This document shows positions 33,513 to 47,193 of a stretch of 64,000 nt of DNA, piece after piece. Made by a program: the position numbers and the translations under genes. The notes under the pieces were generated by a model. It was not told the DNA's origin, searched no databases, and saw only the letters and a list, made by a program, of their open reading frames with translations. The DNA comes from Dermanyssus gallinae (lineage: Eukaryota; Arthropoda; Arachnida; Mesostigmata; Dermanyssidae): contig QVRM01002755.1 in assembly GCA_003439945.1 (NCBI GenBank), positions 1,381,001 to 1,445,000 on the forward strand, read 5' to 3'. The first letter of the stretch is position 1. The number at the start of each line of letters is the position of its first letter.

Positions 33513-34078
33513 TTACAATCCGGGCCTCTGCGTGGAGGACGGCAGGCGTCCAGACGGGATGACACTTACACCATTCGAGCGAGGCAAAATGCTGGTTTGG
33601 GATGCAACCGTTACCGACTCCTTAGCACCTTCTATGGGCGGTGGCGGCGCATCCGAAGCCGGCTATGCAGCCCACCTTGCGGAGACCAGCAAGCTAAGAA
33701 AATACTCATCAATTGGGTATCCCCACGAATTCTGGCCACTTGCGTTTGAGACCATGGGTGGTCCTGGTGTTCGGACCAGACAACTGATCCGCAAAGTCGG
33801 CACTTTGTTAGATCAGTCAACCGGTGATAAAAGATCGTCGTCCTTTTTTAAACAACGTCTGGATCTCGACATACAACGTGGAAACGCGGCCTCCGTTCGG
33901 GGCACACTTCTGAAGTGGGTTCGGCCTAGCCTAGACGAGGCGGACACGTGATAGTCACAATACATACCCGCTAGGCACACTGGCTTAGCTAATCTCTTGT
34001 AATATGTGTCCCACAAACATAATGTAATATACGAAAAATAAATATATTGTCATAGTATAAAAAAAAAAAATTACAATC
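33513..34078 (+). mobile_element. RLE-I relative, 5'-truncated, 8-bp target duplication and poly(A)
   Basis: TTACAATC at 33513-33520 is repeated at 34071-34078. The insert (33521-34070) starts inside the endonuclease (DGRRPDGMTLTPFERGKM) and continues WDATVTDSLAPSM, YPHEFWPLAFETMGGPG and DIQRGNAASVRGTLLKW to a stop at 33951. The 3' UTR of about 110 nt contains AATAAA at 34037-34042 and ends in A12. The protein differs at many positions from the 28545-29528 copy, so this is a separate subfamily. The frame is intact within the retained part. It lacks RT and cannot move by itself. Confidence 0.9.
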
Positions 34079-34189
34079 TTTTATTGACTAGTAACTATGC
34101 GAGAGGGCACAAAAGATACGACAGGCTGAATATCATTAAAATATAGTAAGCATAATTCAAACTTGATATCGAAGCTAGTATTATTGCCC

Positions 34190-34192
<3 letters not shown>

Positions 34193-34230
<38 letters not shown>
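34193..34230. repeat. (TA)n-(TG)n microsatellite
   Basis: TA repeats followed by TGTGTGTGTG. Confidence 0.9.
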
Positions 34231-34273
34231 AGTACCTTTCACATATCCAAAACAAATCTAAAGAATGACTTTA

Positions 34274-34530
34274 CGATGGACACAGGCAGAACTGTAAAGA
34301 TAAAGTTCCCGCAGAATATGCAAACCGACGTTGAGCTATCCATACTTCGTTTGATGGTGACTTCGAAATTGCTTGCGTGCAACTTTTGTGATCCAGAATT
34401 TTTAAGTTTTGGCACTTCTAAAGATATTACACTTTATGTTATGTGTTCTTCACAATTAGGATTCTGCATAGAGTTAGCTACCCAATCTAAAGTGTACACT
34501 TTTTTAAACACTTCATATACGTATAGGTGA
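34274..34530 (+). CDS. Doubtful small ORF, unrecognised
   Basis: An ATG at 34274 opens an 85-codon frame (MDTGRTVKIKFPQNMQTDVE and onward) ending at 34530. It is free of simple repeats and mildly surprising in AT-rich DNA, but no domain, splice signal or relative is recognised. Probably chance. Confidence 0.15.
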
Positions 34531-36769
34531 TTCAGCATTAAGAGCTATGGACATTAATATTTTGTTCCGTACCCGGCACGCGAACACTTGTAATTAAACG
34601 AGAATGAATTAAGAAAAATTGACATTCTTCTGCTACATCGTAAGAGCAATTTTGCTAGGTTGTCCTAGAATAACAAATTTTATGCGATATGATAAAGTCA
34701 TAAACCCTGCAATAAGAGAGGAACACGACGATTTGTTCTTGAAAAAATCTCACGGCCATTTCCCCAGTTTAGACACGCGTAGTCCTATATAAATCATACC
34801 CCCGCATAGAAGTGTGCGACGGGCCAATACGTTGAAATCGCTTATCGCCTTCTTGCCTGTTACAAGAGTCGCTTTTTGCAGGGTAGTCGCAACGCTCAGA
34901 TTTAGTTCGAAGAATAAGAACCAAGCGTAGAGTGCAGGCTAGTGTCAGGCGAGGTTATCAAAGCAGCAACATGAGTGCCTGAACCGAGCTTTGAATGAAA
35001 CTAGGCTTCTGTGTATGACGCCTACGAAAGGCGAAGCAGGAAACGATCCACAGCGGAGAGGCACAACGCTGAAGAGCACCGTAGAGCTGCTCGTTGTGGA
35101 AGATGGACACCCTTCTTTCACGCTGTCAACCGACAATTTCATTCTCATCGCGGACATCATTAGCAGGTCGGACAAATAAGCTTGTAGGTCGCGGCATCAG
35201 ATACGTCGGCAGGACGTTCCCCCGGGTAACCCTGAGTCGCAGACGAAGCAGTGAAGTCAAGTGAAATGAAGTGTATAGTCAATTTCTTCTTTAACCCCCC
35301 CCCCCGCGCCCCCACCGCCTTCTTCCTCTTCTCTTGGCGCCCCACAAGAAATATGTGTTTGCGAGAAGCCGCCAGCCTTGTACCTAACTTGATCGAATGA
35401 GTCTTTGGTGGCACTCCAGCTTCATCCGCAGCGCTGCCTCTTACTGAGAGTCCTCGCTCCCGCGCCACCCCGCAGACACGGGCCGTATAGGTTACTGATA
35501 TCAGCGCTCGGCCAGGAGCGTCGGTTGCCGGGTGAGACAACTTCGATGTGCTTAGTCGTTCTCTCTTCGCAGCTATATTAGGACAGTTCAGAACTGCCAT
35601 CAGTCAGCTGGTGTGTTAGAAAAGACACCCCATTACCCCGTTTCGTCGGTAGTCCGATATATGCGTTGGGCTCGCCCCCAAACTATACCATGTGACGACC
35701 TGAAACGCTTGCATCGATTCTAAAACGTACAACCATATTGCTCTCCTATCTAGATAGGGAAGAAAATATCTTAGTGAAACTCAGTTGCCCCGCAATCGCA
35801 CTGGGGCAGCAATGTCGTAAATTGAACTTGTGGCGGATTTTCTATGTATGACCAAGTATGAATTAAAATCCGCCCCTTCAGGAGTGGCTATACTAATCCT
35901 GAAAAGGCGGAATCTGATTCAAGCATCAAATTAAAATACGGACATTTATCGGTGCATATTCAGCGCAGTACTGCCTTTAGTGCTTCAATTTGTGCATCTG
36001 ACAAACATGATGAGATGTTTTATGCATATTGCAGGTTGCAAAAGCCTTTTTGGCGAACGATAAACATTTTCCGTAATTTACTTTACGTATAAAACTAGAC
36101 TTAATATTTACTTATCCACTGATGTTGCTTGTCCCGCTAGATTAAATGCCACCGTGCCGAAGGGATGGGATTCGCGAAGTCACGGAAGTCAGGATAGCCT
36201 CATACCGTATGATAATTCAGCTCACTATTCTTGCAAAAGGTTGTAAGTTACTTGCCTTAATCTAAAATGCATTAATAATAAGGGTCAACTTATCTTCTTG
36301 CGCAGAATAATTTATACAATGTACTGACTAACGACGTATAGTTTATATTCATACTTCTACTTGTAGTAAGATCCAGTTGTAAGTGCTTGTTATTTATCTC
36401 TGTTTTCCTTCATTTTTTCTCGCCGCCATATATATATATATATATATATATATACGCGGGCATTAGCCTCACTAAATAACTAAGTCCAAAAGTGTTTTTT
36501 ATATTAGTAAAAGCGGACATCTTAAAACTGTTCGTCGAGAACAAATGAACAGTTTTGGCCTTCTCAAATTTTCGCGCTTTTATAGTGAGGCCCCGGTCAT
36601 GTGAGTCTGTTAGGTGCTTCGTGTTTATGTGCAAATTTACTCGTTGCCGGACCTTTGGAGGAGATGCACCCGTTTATTTGTCAATGGAAATCATGTTAAA
36701 TTAATACCATTAAAGTTGTTACGTTATGTGTAACTAATTTAAAAGTCTGACAAAACCTAGTGCCATATA

Positions 36770-36810
<41 letters not shown>

Positions 36811-36993
36811 CAGGCATATGCTACACGGCTTATATGGTATACCGTTAAAGTGTTGAAACGTCTGTGGTTTCGATTCGTCGTATGTGGACAGATTCGCCCT
36901 ACTCTGATCGCTCGTCCTCAACAATGCTCTTTGTCCACTGTTTTAACGCGACGCCAAAAACGGGTCTGCCGCAGGTATCTGCGTCTTATATAT

Positions 36994-37056
<63 letters not shown>

Positions 37057-37076
37057 CATATATATACATACCGCGT
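34531..37076. other. Unassigned sequence with several (TA)n tracts
   Basis: (TA)n at about 36428-36454, 36772-36808 and 36986-37070, and a C10 run near 35297. ORFs here, including 146 codons minus at 35160-35600, show no recognisable domain. Confidence 0.45.
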
Positions 37077-37307
37077 TTAGCGTTGAGCAGATGCAGCCAG
37101 GTTGAGCGGGGCGAATCGACGATGACTCTTCGGCGGTATGTGGCCGGGTGAAAATTCTGCCCGTCCGCGTGTTCTAGATAGCTCTTGATGCCTGCACCAA
37201 ACTGTACGCGGCAAATTTTTCTTGCGTGCTGGATTCCCGATGGATCCTGACTTGAAAGGATCAGCCACTGAAAGGGCTTTAGGGCTCAACCTGCCAGCAG
37301 GTGGCTG

Positions 37308-37887
<580 letters not shown>

Positions 37888-38754
37888 GGTCGACACCGAC
37901 AACGAGGGTTGCTCACTCGCTCATCCTCCTGGGCTTCCTGTCTCTTTGCCGCTGCCTCGGTTCAGGGCTGGCGTGATGCAATGTACATACATACTGGATA
38001 TATTCTCTTTTCTGACAGCTTAGCCCAACGCAAACACAAGGGAAAGAAGAGAGGCAGATTGGTAGGTAGGTCCCCGAGGAAGACAGCAACAGAGGCGAAG
38101 TCTCTGCCAGGGCCAAGACGCAAGGGGCCAGACGCGCAACGCAAAGCCGCGCTTTGACATGGACGATAAAATTTGCCTCACTGCCCCGAGTAATTCAACA
38201 GTCTAACGCGTATGCACAATGCCAGCCCGCAGCTGAATTACTGAACAACGATGATGCATCCACATATCTATCTATCCATGCGTCCACTGGTCCGTCCAGC
38301 CTGCCAGCCTTCAATCTTTCTTTGTATCTGTCTGGTATCTCTAGAGAATCAGCTGGTAGTAGTAGTAGTAGTAGTAGTAGTAATACTATTAATTAGCGGC
38401 TTAGTTAGAACAAATATGAACAAACTGCGCCATGGGACTGACTCCTGTGTCACGTGCCTGCAAGATGAAATGCATATCAACGTCGTTGTGGTTACGATCA
38501 GAACAGTCAGAATCCATATCTGGTCTTGTTGCTTCAACGTGTGAAGCTCTGCCAGTAATTTCCAGACTGAGATTTCAAGCCCGGGCCAGCCTGTAGGTTC
38601 TCCGTGATGACTGATGTATATGCAAACATGATATTGATGAAGCTGCCAGGAAGAGTGCAGCAATGATCCTTCTGTGTCGTGGAATAACTTAGCTTTTCTA
38701 GTTGTTTTTTGGTAAATGCATATACAACATGTGGCTTAACTAATAGTACGTATA
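37888..38754. other. Unassigned sequence
   Basis: Short GTA run near 38357-38382. No recognisable gene. Confidence 0.45.
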
Positions 38755-39905
38755 TACTTGAAGGGGTTGTAGAACTTGTTAAAATAAGAATTGTTTTTTA
38801 ATGGAATGGGGGAGGAAGCGGAAATGTTTTGTTTAGGAGCTACAGAGGAATGCAATATATTTGTTATTTTATCGTTGTAGGCCGAACCTCACTTAAAAAG
38901 TGTGCGATTGCTAGAAAATAAGTTGTTTGATTGAAAAAAAACGGAGGACATTTTTGCATTGTCTGATTGTAGATCCAGTATTATATATAATTTGAACGTA
39001 AGCATCCAATGCTTAATAAAGTTTCCCTTATGGTAACAAACACGTGACTCCCGTTGGCACACTTTAGAGAATTGTATGCACTAGATATGGGCAGACAACC
39101 AGTCCTATACAGAAATCAACGTCGTGTTCATGAGAAAATTTGCTTCTTTTGAAGACCATATAACGCTGGCCAGAAGATGCGACATGGTCGTTTAGGAAAG
39201 TATTTGCATAAGATGAAATTATTTTATTAACCTTCACGCCCAATACCTTAAAATCATAACCCTACAACCATTCGCAGCGCTCAAAACTAACATACGGCAA
39301 ATATTCATTACATGGTGATTATTTCGGTACTATTTCTATGACAATGCCGTGGTTGCAGAGTAATTTAGATTTTTAGGCGGGCATGTCGGGATTGAGTGCG
39401 TGCATAAATGATCTACTCTAACAGATGAATCAGTCGTCATAACTCTAGAAGCACAGACAACTATTTATTATCTTACAGTAGCTGTTTGAATGTGCCCCTG
39501 CGAACCATTCGGCAGATTCGAACGAGCTCACCTCGTTCACTGTACTGTTCCGCCGCTATCGATGTGATATTGCGACGGAGAACAACAGAGCAACCGTCTA
39601 CTATAATGTCGATACAGGACGGCGCCAGGAAGATTACACGGCAGCTGACAGAGCGCATTGGCGACCATGCGCTCCAGAACCAAAGGATCCTTCACACTCA
39701 CGACATCGATTGAGCCTGCTAACGACATCAAAACACGTTTTCTACCATACCAGGCAACGCCGACACCAGTGCCACGAATTTCAGAAATATCATTCTCACT
39801 CCAAAACAAGGCTTCTCAGAGATCGCGTTCCATTAGCAAGAACATTTATTTTGACGAGCTCCACAATTCTCTATATCGATCTTTAAGAAAATTCCGGACA
39901 CCCTG
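38755..39905. mobile_element. Degenerate fold-back element, family F2-like
   Basis: The right terminus, read inward from 39905 on the minus strand, is CAGGGTGTCCGGAATTTTC followed by GGAGCTCGT and TGGCACTGGTGT. These blocks parallel the left arm of 54780-55441. The interior at 39080-39420 matches the same element on the plus strand (CAACCAGTC, AGATGCGACATGGTCG, AATCATAACCCTACAACCA). The left end (GTAGAACTTGTTAAAAT near 38770) is decayed and has no clear TIR. No coding capacity; the ORFs here are arm sequence. Confidence 0.6.
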
Positions 39906-41858
39906 TCTAATTTTGACCACCATCCATATCTCATCATTTTGTTGTAAATGACACACATGTATTTACAGAAATTAACTTTTATACTTTTGCCAGCAGCTTA
40001 TGCGGTAGTTCTCGAAGGGCGACGTATTTTCACGTAATTGTCTTTGTATCTCAACAGACCCGACTAATACGCTTTTCTTTGAAGAAAAGATCTAGTGAGA
40101 TTCCAGCAAAAACTAGCTATGCATTACAGCTTACCACGACATACTTAAAACTAATAAAAATACGCATGTACGAGCCAAAAGCGTTTAGCACGTAATCATT
40201 GAAATAAAACCAGCCACTTCAGACAAATCCACAGTGTAGCCTAGGTTAGTTTCTATGGTAGAAGTTTCGACTCTTCTACTGCGTTGTATTCTGGCACTTC
40301 AGTAGATTAATAGTAATACTCTGAAGTAGTATAACACACGATTGTTTAGATGCAAATATTACGTGTTTGGCTTGTTTGGCTGCGTTGTGTTCGATTTTGA
40401 ATTGCTTCCGGCGCTTACTCGTGTTATCAAATAAAACACCGAAGCGTACAATGCTAAACTTTTGATCTCCCCGTCTCCGCCCCTGCGTGCTCGGCAAGGA
40501 TGATCCCCAATTAGACTGGCTGCAAAGAGGTTCGATAATGCGTGATCGTTGATTTTATTTGGCTTGCAGACAGAAAAAAAGGCAGGATCGTACAAGCAAG
40601 ACTCGCATTTACCACCATGTCTTCGCGGCAGCTTCGAACAAATTTGCTTGAACGGTGCTGCATTGCTCTTTCCGCATATCTGCGCACATCACTGCTACGT
40701 GGACTCCGACGTACGTGTCAGCTACATGCCAGGCAATTTGATCAGAATGAGGCAACTTGTGTGATATATGCGCTAATAGAAAGGAATGCCTAGCGAAGAT
40801 TTTATGCCACGACATCGCCGGATCGCCAATATTTCTTGGGGTTCTTGCGAGGATTGGTATTATCAAGAGCGTCAATCTCTCCACATTACGGATGTGGACA
40901 GGACAGAGTGCGGGGTATACCAGGCCGATACTCCGACACTAGGATGCGTGGAATCGTTTCCGGTTTGGCCCATGCGATACATCGTGAGCAGCGGTTTCGT
41001 CAGTGCGAGACGCGGGTCAGAAGCTGCACGGTGGTGAAGACAGAAAGGTATCGTCGGTGGAGGAGTGGTGTGGGGCCAGAGCCCGTCTGGACGTCATAAT
41101 GGGGTGCAAGATCGTCCAGGTGCGAGCAAGGCAAGAACGACTGGCGGGGCGCCAACGAGACATGAGCGGTGACTGCTCATGCGGGGCAGGTCGAGATGAG
41201 GGATCATGGGAGGGAGCGGAACGAGGCCACCTAGGCCCTGAACGCGATCTCGACGCACCTCATCTGTGCCGAAGGAGTGCAGGTAAGTATCATAGAGTGT
41301 TGGGTTTGTGAGTTCAATAAGCTCAACGCTCCATGTGGTTGTGGGATTTCTCGTCTAGTGTGAAAGGAGGTCCAGCTGCCAGGGTCTCATGCGGACTGCG
41401 CATTCCCCCTCCCAAAAAACATTCCATACATGCGGTTTTGGGTAAAGTAAATCAAAATCAAAATTGAGATATTTAGGGCGTACGCGTCGATGCGTCGATA
41501 TTTACGGCGTAACCTTTAGTGTCGTCAGCCCGAACCGCTCGGAACAATAGGCAAATGGGGCAAAGTTCCGTTTCTGTCTGCAGATCGTGCTTAAAGCAGC
41601 ACTTTTTAGACATGTTTAGCTAGCTCACAAACATCTGCCACTCGCCACCAGTCACAAGGGGCATGCGCAAAAGACAAGGAAATAGCATAGGCGAGAATGC
41701 AAGCAGATGCAAAAGCCGAAAAAAATACCGATAGAGTCAGACAAAAGTAGAACCACATCTAGTTAAAATAGCAATACTTCAGCTAGAGAGACGTAAAGAC
41801 ATCCACATAGATAGCAACATATATTTCAACCTGCCCGATTCCACAAAAGAGGAAGTAC
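39906..41858. other. Unassigned sequence, GC-rich patch at 40850-41310
   Basis: Overlapping 60-100 codon frames occur at 40540-41310, the last one Arg/Gly/Glu-rich in a GC-rich patch. None has a recognisable domain, and all three forward frames are partly open, as GC-rich DNA allows. Nothing can be called. Confidence 0.35.
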
Positions 41859-41932
41859 AACAATCTGCTCTAACCCCTAACCACACGTTAACGCGGAGAC
41901 AATTGTTCACTCCAAAGTGCTAACAATCTGCT
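41859..41932 (+). mobile_element. RLE-I micro-copy (52 bp) with 11-bp target duplication
   Basis: AACAATCTGCT at 41859-41869 is repeated at 41922-41932. The 52 bp between (41870-41921) match the end of the RLE-I coding region and start of its 3' UTR: TAACC then CACACGTTAACGCGGAGACA and ATTGTTCACTCCAAAGTGCT. The copy in 28448-31801 has the same sequence on the opposite strand. No poly(A) follows; the copy stops about 75 nt short of the 3' end seen in the long copy. Confidence 0.85.
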
Positions 41933-42480
41933 TAAGATCAGCGATTGGGAAGTTAATTGAAAGCAACGCGGTATAGGCTTTCGACCAGATATGCAAATAG
42001 CTCTTGTTGATCTGCTATTGGGTGAAAGTATAAGGAGCGCACTGCAAGGCCGCCGTAGTCGCAATACGCCGATATATCGATCAGGATTGTGATCCCGATT
42101 GGCATAACCGGTGGTGACGCAACCCGTCTTCCACCAAACAAATGGCGAAACCTGTCACAGCTCATTGCGAGACAATGCCGGCCTGAAAACGCATGTCTGG
42201 AGAAAAAACTGACGACTTCCCGTCAATGCACAGCAATCGCTACAGCAATGGACGCAAAGGATCACTTCAACGATTACTACAACCATTATGACTTGAAACC
42301 AAAAGACAAAAAAATCAGAAAGATACCCCGACATCTCTAACCGAGCCGACTGCTGCACGAACATTCATGTCAGCACAAGTATACAGGCGTGTCACAATTC
42401 GCGTTGGCCAGCGTAAAACAACCAATGTAGACAATTATGCACGACAGGCTGGGTTAGTTAGGGAAGTTGTGTGTGAACAA

Positions 42481-42755
<275 letters not shown>

Positions 42756-43920
42756 ACTGGCGCCGCAGATATCACGATTAAGGGGTCAATCTACATATGC
42801 TTGCCTGGTTATAACTGGCACATACATGATTATGTCGCTATGTATATGTGTACGTGTGTATTCAGTCGACAGTTGCAGGTATTAGTAGTATAGCTGCAGT
42901 AGCGCTCGAGTTAATCGTCGGATACATGAGAACCTGGTAGATAGATGCGCGAGAACGCAGAGATAGCGCCGCTACCGAAATGGGTGTCTGCAAACACAGC
43001 AAATTGTCGAACAAATTGCAGGGTAGTTCGCCCGGCCGGCGGCGATCTTCGAAACGATTGGAACTGCTCGCAACGGGTCGGCTGCCACTCAGTCGGTGAA
43101 AAAAGGCGAGAATCGTGGTAATTAATACAAGGCAAAGCTAGTCATGCTGGTTAGTGATTCGAGAGTAAGCGGTTCCGACGAGAGCGATTACACACGGCAA
43201 AACGGCGGATTGTTCGTTACGAGATAACAGCAGAATCATGATCGGATGCGGACTATGCCCGTATGTTAGGAGCAATCTTATATATATATATATATATATA
43301 TATTCAAGAGCGGGCAGACACGGGCGATAGCCTTTTCTGCAAAACTACCTAGTTATAATTGTTTGAATTCATGTGATAGTGGAAATTTTAAGCTCAATGA
43401 AGAATTATTGAACTTAAATAAATTTGCCGGCCGGAGGAGACGGTCCCATAACAAAAATATACCACGAAAACGATATGAGAAGGCCGGAAATGGTGCTACA
43501 TAATATCGAACACCCATTAAGATGCTGGATACGCGCCCTAGTTCAAAAACATATTTGACAAATAACGTATTAATACGAAACAAAGCATTTAAAACTGCAG
43601 TTTCTTTCTATACTTTGGTGGTTATTGGTGAATATGTAATTGGTAAATTTAGTAGGGAAAAACGTGTGCCGGTTCTGTCGACACACTTTCCGACATTGGC
43701 AGGATAACGCAAGTGATAGACGAAAGACAGTTTTGAAGTCTGCTCTAGCAATACAGATTTTCTTCACCCTATACACACATTCTTGCATTTGCGGTAGATT
43801 TTTTCCTCAGAAGTAGTAATACGTTCCACGAAACGCAACGCAATGCATATCCGGTTATGGGATGATTTTATTGGTCTATCGTATATGACGCAGTCGTAAA
43901 GTTAGTATTCGTAGATAAGC

Positions 43921-43951
<31 letters not shown>

Positions 43952-46309
43952 GAAGGTAGCAATGAGTGCTAGCAAGTTGCGCTCTCCAAACGACAGCAAG
44001 CTGCCTTCATCGGGTAGAACTAAGAGATACTATTCCGCCGTTCTCAGATAAGGACTTCCGCCGATTCCGACTCCACGGCGTAGCAGACTGGTGCCGGAGG
44101 CCCAATCCGCCTCATACATGGCCGCTAGCAAGGGACCCTATACTCTAGGTATGTAGTTAGGAAGATAACCGGATGCGAACAGCCTTGTTATGCAGTTCGA
44201 GGCTGGTCCGAGAACGGCGCCGGAAACGGGCTTTACATGGCTCGTGGCAAATTACACACATTGTGTTTGCGCACGCACAAGACTCTTGTTCGACGTGTAG
44301 ACGCCAATGCTATGGCGCATCGCCTGGCGCACCAATGGCCTCCTGCCGTCATCTACTTGCCACGATTACTACGCGCATAGTTCGCCGTTGGGGGCACAGA
44401 CCCCAGTACCCGAACGCCATCGGCTCGCAGGCAATTTAGTGCTTAGTCTACGTGACGGAGAAGAAGGCGTTGCGTCATGTCCTCAGTCAACAAAGGCGCA
44501 TTCTTGTCGTTTCAATCTCCTTGTAGACACGCACACATTCTTACATAAAATACTACAGAGAGCTCCTGGACAGATCAGACAGTTCTAAGGTGAAGCAACT
44601 GTGACGCGCCTAAACGTTATAGAATTACCTGAACTTGGTGCGATGTCCCAAGGTTCGAGGTCCAAGTCTCAAGTCCCAAAATGCAATCACACTAGCCACT
44701 CCGCTCTTCCGTAAGTAAGTTATATACATACATTGTGGTGTGGCTTGAATCAGCGCGTATTACTTTTTTTTGTTTTAATAGTGAGAGGAAAAATGCGTTT
44801 ACGCACACCCAGAGCGGGTAGTGTGGGACTCGATGCCGATGTTGTTGGCATAATACCCACTAAAAACCTCCCACCTAAATGGCCTCAGGAAGAGGCGAGG
44901 AGCTGGAACCATTCTTTAATATTACTTCAACTCGCGTCAATTCAGCGCGTATTACTGCCGCTAATACTGATACGAATACAATTTCAATTACAACAACGAC
45001 CATCAACCACTACTCTGTATAGGCTTTTGCTTCCGGTAGATGCAGGACGACAAATGCGTGAGACAACCCACCACTGTAGCATAGAAGTAGCATAGAGGAG
45101 TAGCACTGTGCATTCGTATACGCCTGCATACACGCACAAAAATACTTGCACTGACCGGGCAACTTAGGCCTGGCCGGATGACTCAATATGTGATTTCTCG
45201 CATACCTGTTAGTATATTGCGCTGTCACGGTGCCCAGTGATGCATGCACGGAATGCTAACACATCATACAGACAGAGAGAGAGAGAGACACATATACATA
45301 GTATTTACTTGTAAATAGGCCAACGCATACCACCACGCTATGAAGTGTAGCCCAGTACAAAACGTTCATATGAGTTGCTTGAACGTGCATATAAAAGTGT
45401 ATCGTATTCCATGTACGATTCCGTCGTTGACATTGACTGAGACAAATTATCGGCGACAACAACACTTAGCGTCGTGGGTTTAGTTCCGGTAAGAGATATA
45501 TTCTCTCGTTCTCTAAAAAATGCAGTTCTTGTATGTGTATGAATATATCACGTGGAAGATTTAAAACCTGTTGACGCATTTTTTGCATGACAAACACGAA
45601 AAACGGGCCGAGCCCTCTGTGCATAATGGGGGGAGTCCTACTGTGATCTTCTAAAAGTTCGCAGCATTAGTTCGCAACATCTCGTTGTTGATGTTGCGAT
45701 AGGCAAACTAGCAAGCACTAAAATTAATTAATGGCGTGTCACCCAATAAATCGTGTATACGCGCTCCATGTGGGACTTACCCGTCGTTAATTTTACACGT
45801 TTATGCTGTCAAATTCAGCACGGTGCGTCAGCATAGTAAAGATGTTAGAGTTTGTAAACCAGATTGCTTTTGTATTTGTAGTCTGCCAAACGGTTGTTGT
45901 AGGACAATGTGCTAAAAATATTTTCCGCTAGGACGATATTTCAGTTTTAAAGGTTATACGACAAAGGTTTGTACTGCACGGAACAAAAAAGGAAAAAAGA
46001 GACACGCTTAAAATACGTAGAAGAGGATCCGAGATTTACAGCTGTTGATTTAGTCTACGCATTGCACAATTATTTATAGCGCGTAAATAAATACACGGCA
46101 AAATGGAGCAACAAGCTATGAACTTGATTTTAAAGCGGTAGCGGTAAACCGATGCGTCCTTGAAACTTGCAAGTCTGTGTTCAACGTTTACGTACAAATC
46201 TAAAAACAGGACTGTGTAAACACACTCTTTACTAGTCACGAATGCTCTGCTTGGATGAAAACTAACAGCTTTGCTGCCAAGTGACCAAACCTATTCCAGA
46301 ATATCGACA
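42756..46309. other. Unassigned sequence
   Basis: (TA)n at about 43279-43304 and 43920-43948. Frames of up to 120 codons (44733-45095, plus) carry no recognisable domain. No RNA gene or element terminus seen. Confidence 0.45.
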
Positions 46310-46335
46310 AATATATATATATATATATATATATA
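46310..46335. repeat. (TA)n microsatellite at RLE-II 3' end
   Basis: TA repeat directly fused to the 3' terminus of RLE-II copy C. Confidence 0.95.
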
Positions 46336-47193
46336 GAAAATATTGTGATGATTTATTAATCATTTACAATACGTTTGCACACTCGACAGTGCTCGCCTTA
46401 ATAAAAATGGTGGTAAAAAGGTGTCACGTGAAGTTAAGAGTCAGTTGTCCGTGTCCTTGCTTGATGGTAGCCCTCGCTCTTATGGACCCGGTGCGAGCGG
46501 TATATCCTCAAGGTTTCTTGCAAAGCTAAAACGGTGAGATCCATAAGATTCCTCTTCGTGACGCCGAGCCCCAAGAGCGTCCTCGCAAATTCGGAGTCCC
46601 ATACACCACTCATAGAGATAGTGATGGATCCGAATCTGCGAGGTTTTTGCGGGTCGGGGAGCGCCGCTCTTAGGAACTCGACGTCATATTTGGTGATCTT
46701 GTCCTGCCGTGCTTTTGCCAGGTCCCGGTTCGGGCCGCAAACCTCGGCATCTAGACCCAGACCTCGGTAGAGGTTGTTATTACGAGGTCGGGCTTTAGAC
46801 CCGGTGCGCCCAGTCGACGGAATACTCGCTCACGAACCACCTCATGACCCCTTTCGCGGAGAAGACGCGCCACGCGATCACAGACGTCGTCATGTCTCTT
46901 TATGGTTTGTTTGTGTGTTGTATCGCACATCTGAGCGACATGAGCCAACGTCTCAGGCGCATGACACCCGTGCCTACAACGTTTGTTGTAGCCCGGGCGT
47001 CCCCTGGCCAATCTGGCACGCGTTGGTAGTGCGTTGAGTCTGAGCTTTAGTAGGTTTAAATACTCCTTACCAGATAGGTAGGGCATACTCTTAATCCAGT
47101 AATGTACAAAGGGCGTTTCGTGTGCTTTTTTAAAATGTGCTCCATTGAACGTGTTGTGTAGTTGTTGAGACCGTAATCGGTCTCTTGTACATC
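46336..47193 (-). mobile_element. RLE-II retrotransposon, longest copy (copy C)
   Basis: Runs on the minus strand from about 47193 (open frame SQQLHNTFNGAHFKKAHETP, VHYWIKSMPYLSGKEYLNLL) to the terminus ...CAATATTTTCTA. Contains LRLNALPTRARLARGRP, then the zinc knuckle CRHGCHAPETLAHVAQMC (C-x3-C-x7-H-x4-C), RHDDVCDRVARLLRERG and GLKPDLVI. A frame change after TEVWV (near 46752) breaks the reading frame. The RT is absent because of 5' truncation. The knuckle followed by RHD and KPD...D is the hallmark of R2/R4/NeSL-type C-termini. The 5' side abuts TATATATTAT and the 3' side (TA)n. Confidence 0.9.

Noticed and set aside
44640..44700. B-box-like GGTTCGAGGTCC as a tRNA
   Set aside because: No A box or pairing arms at the right distance.
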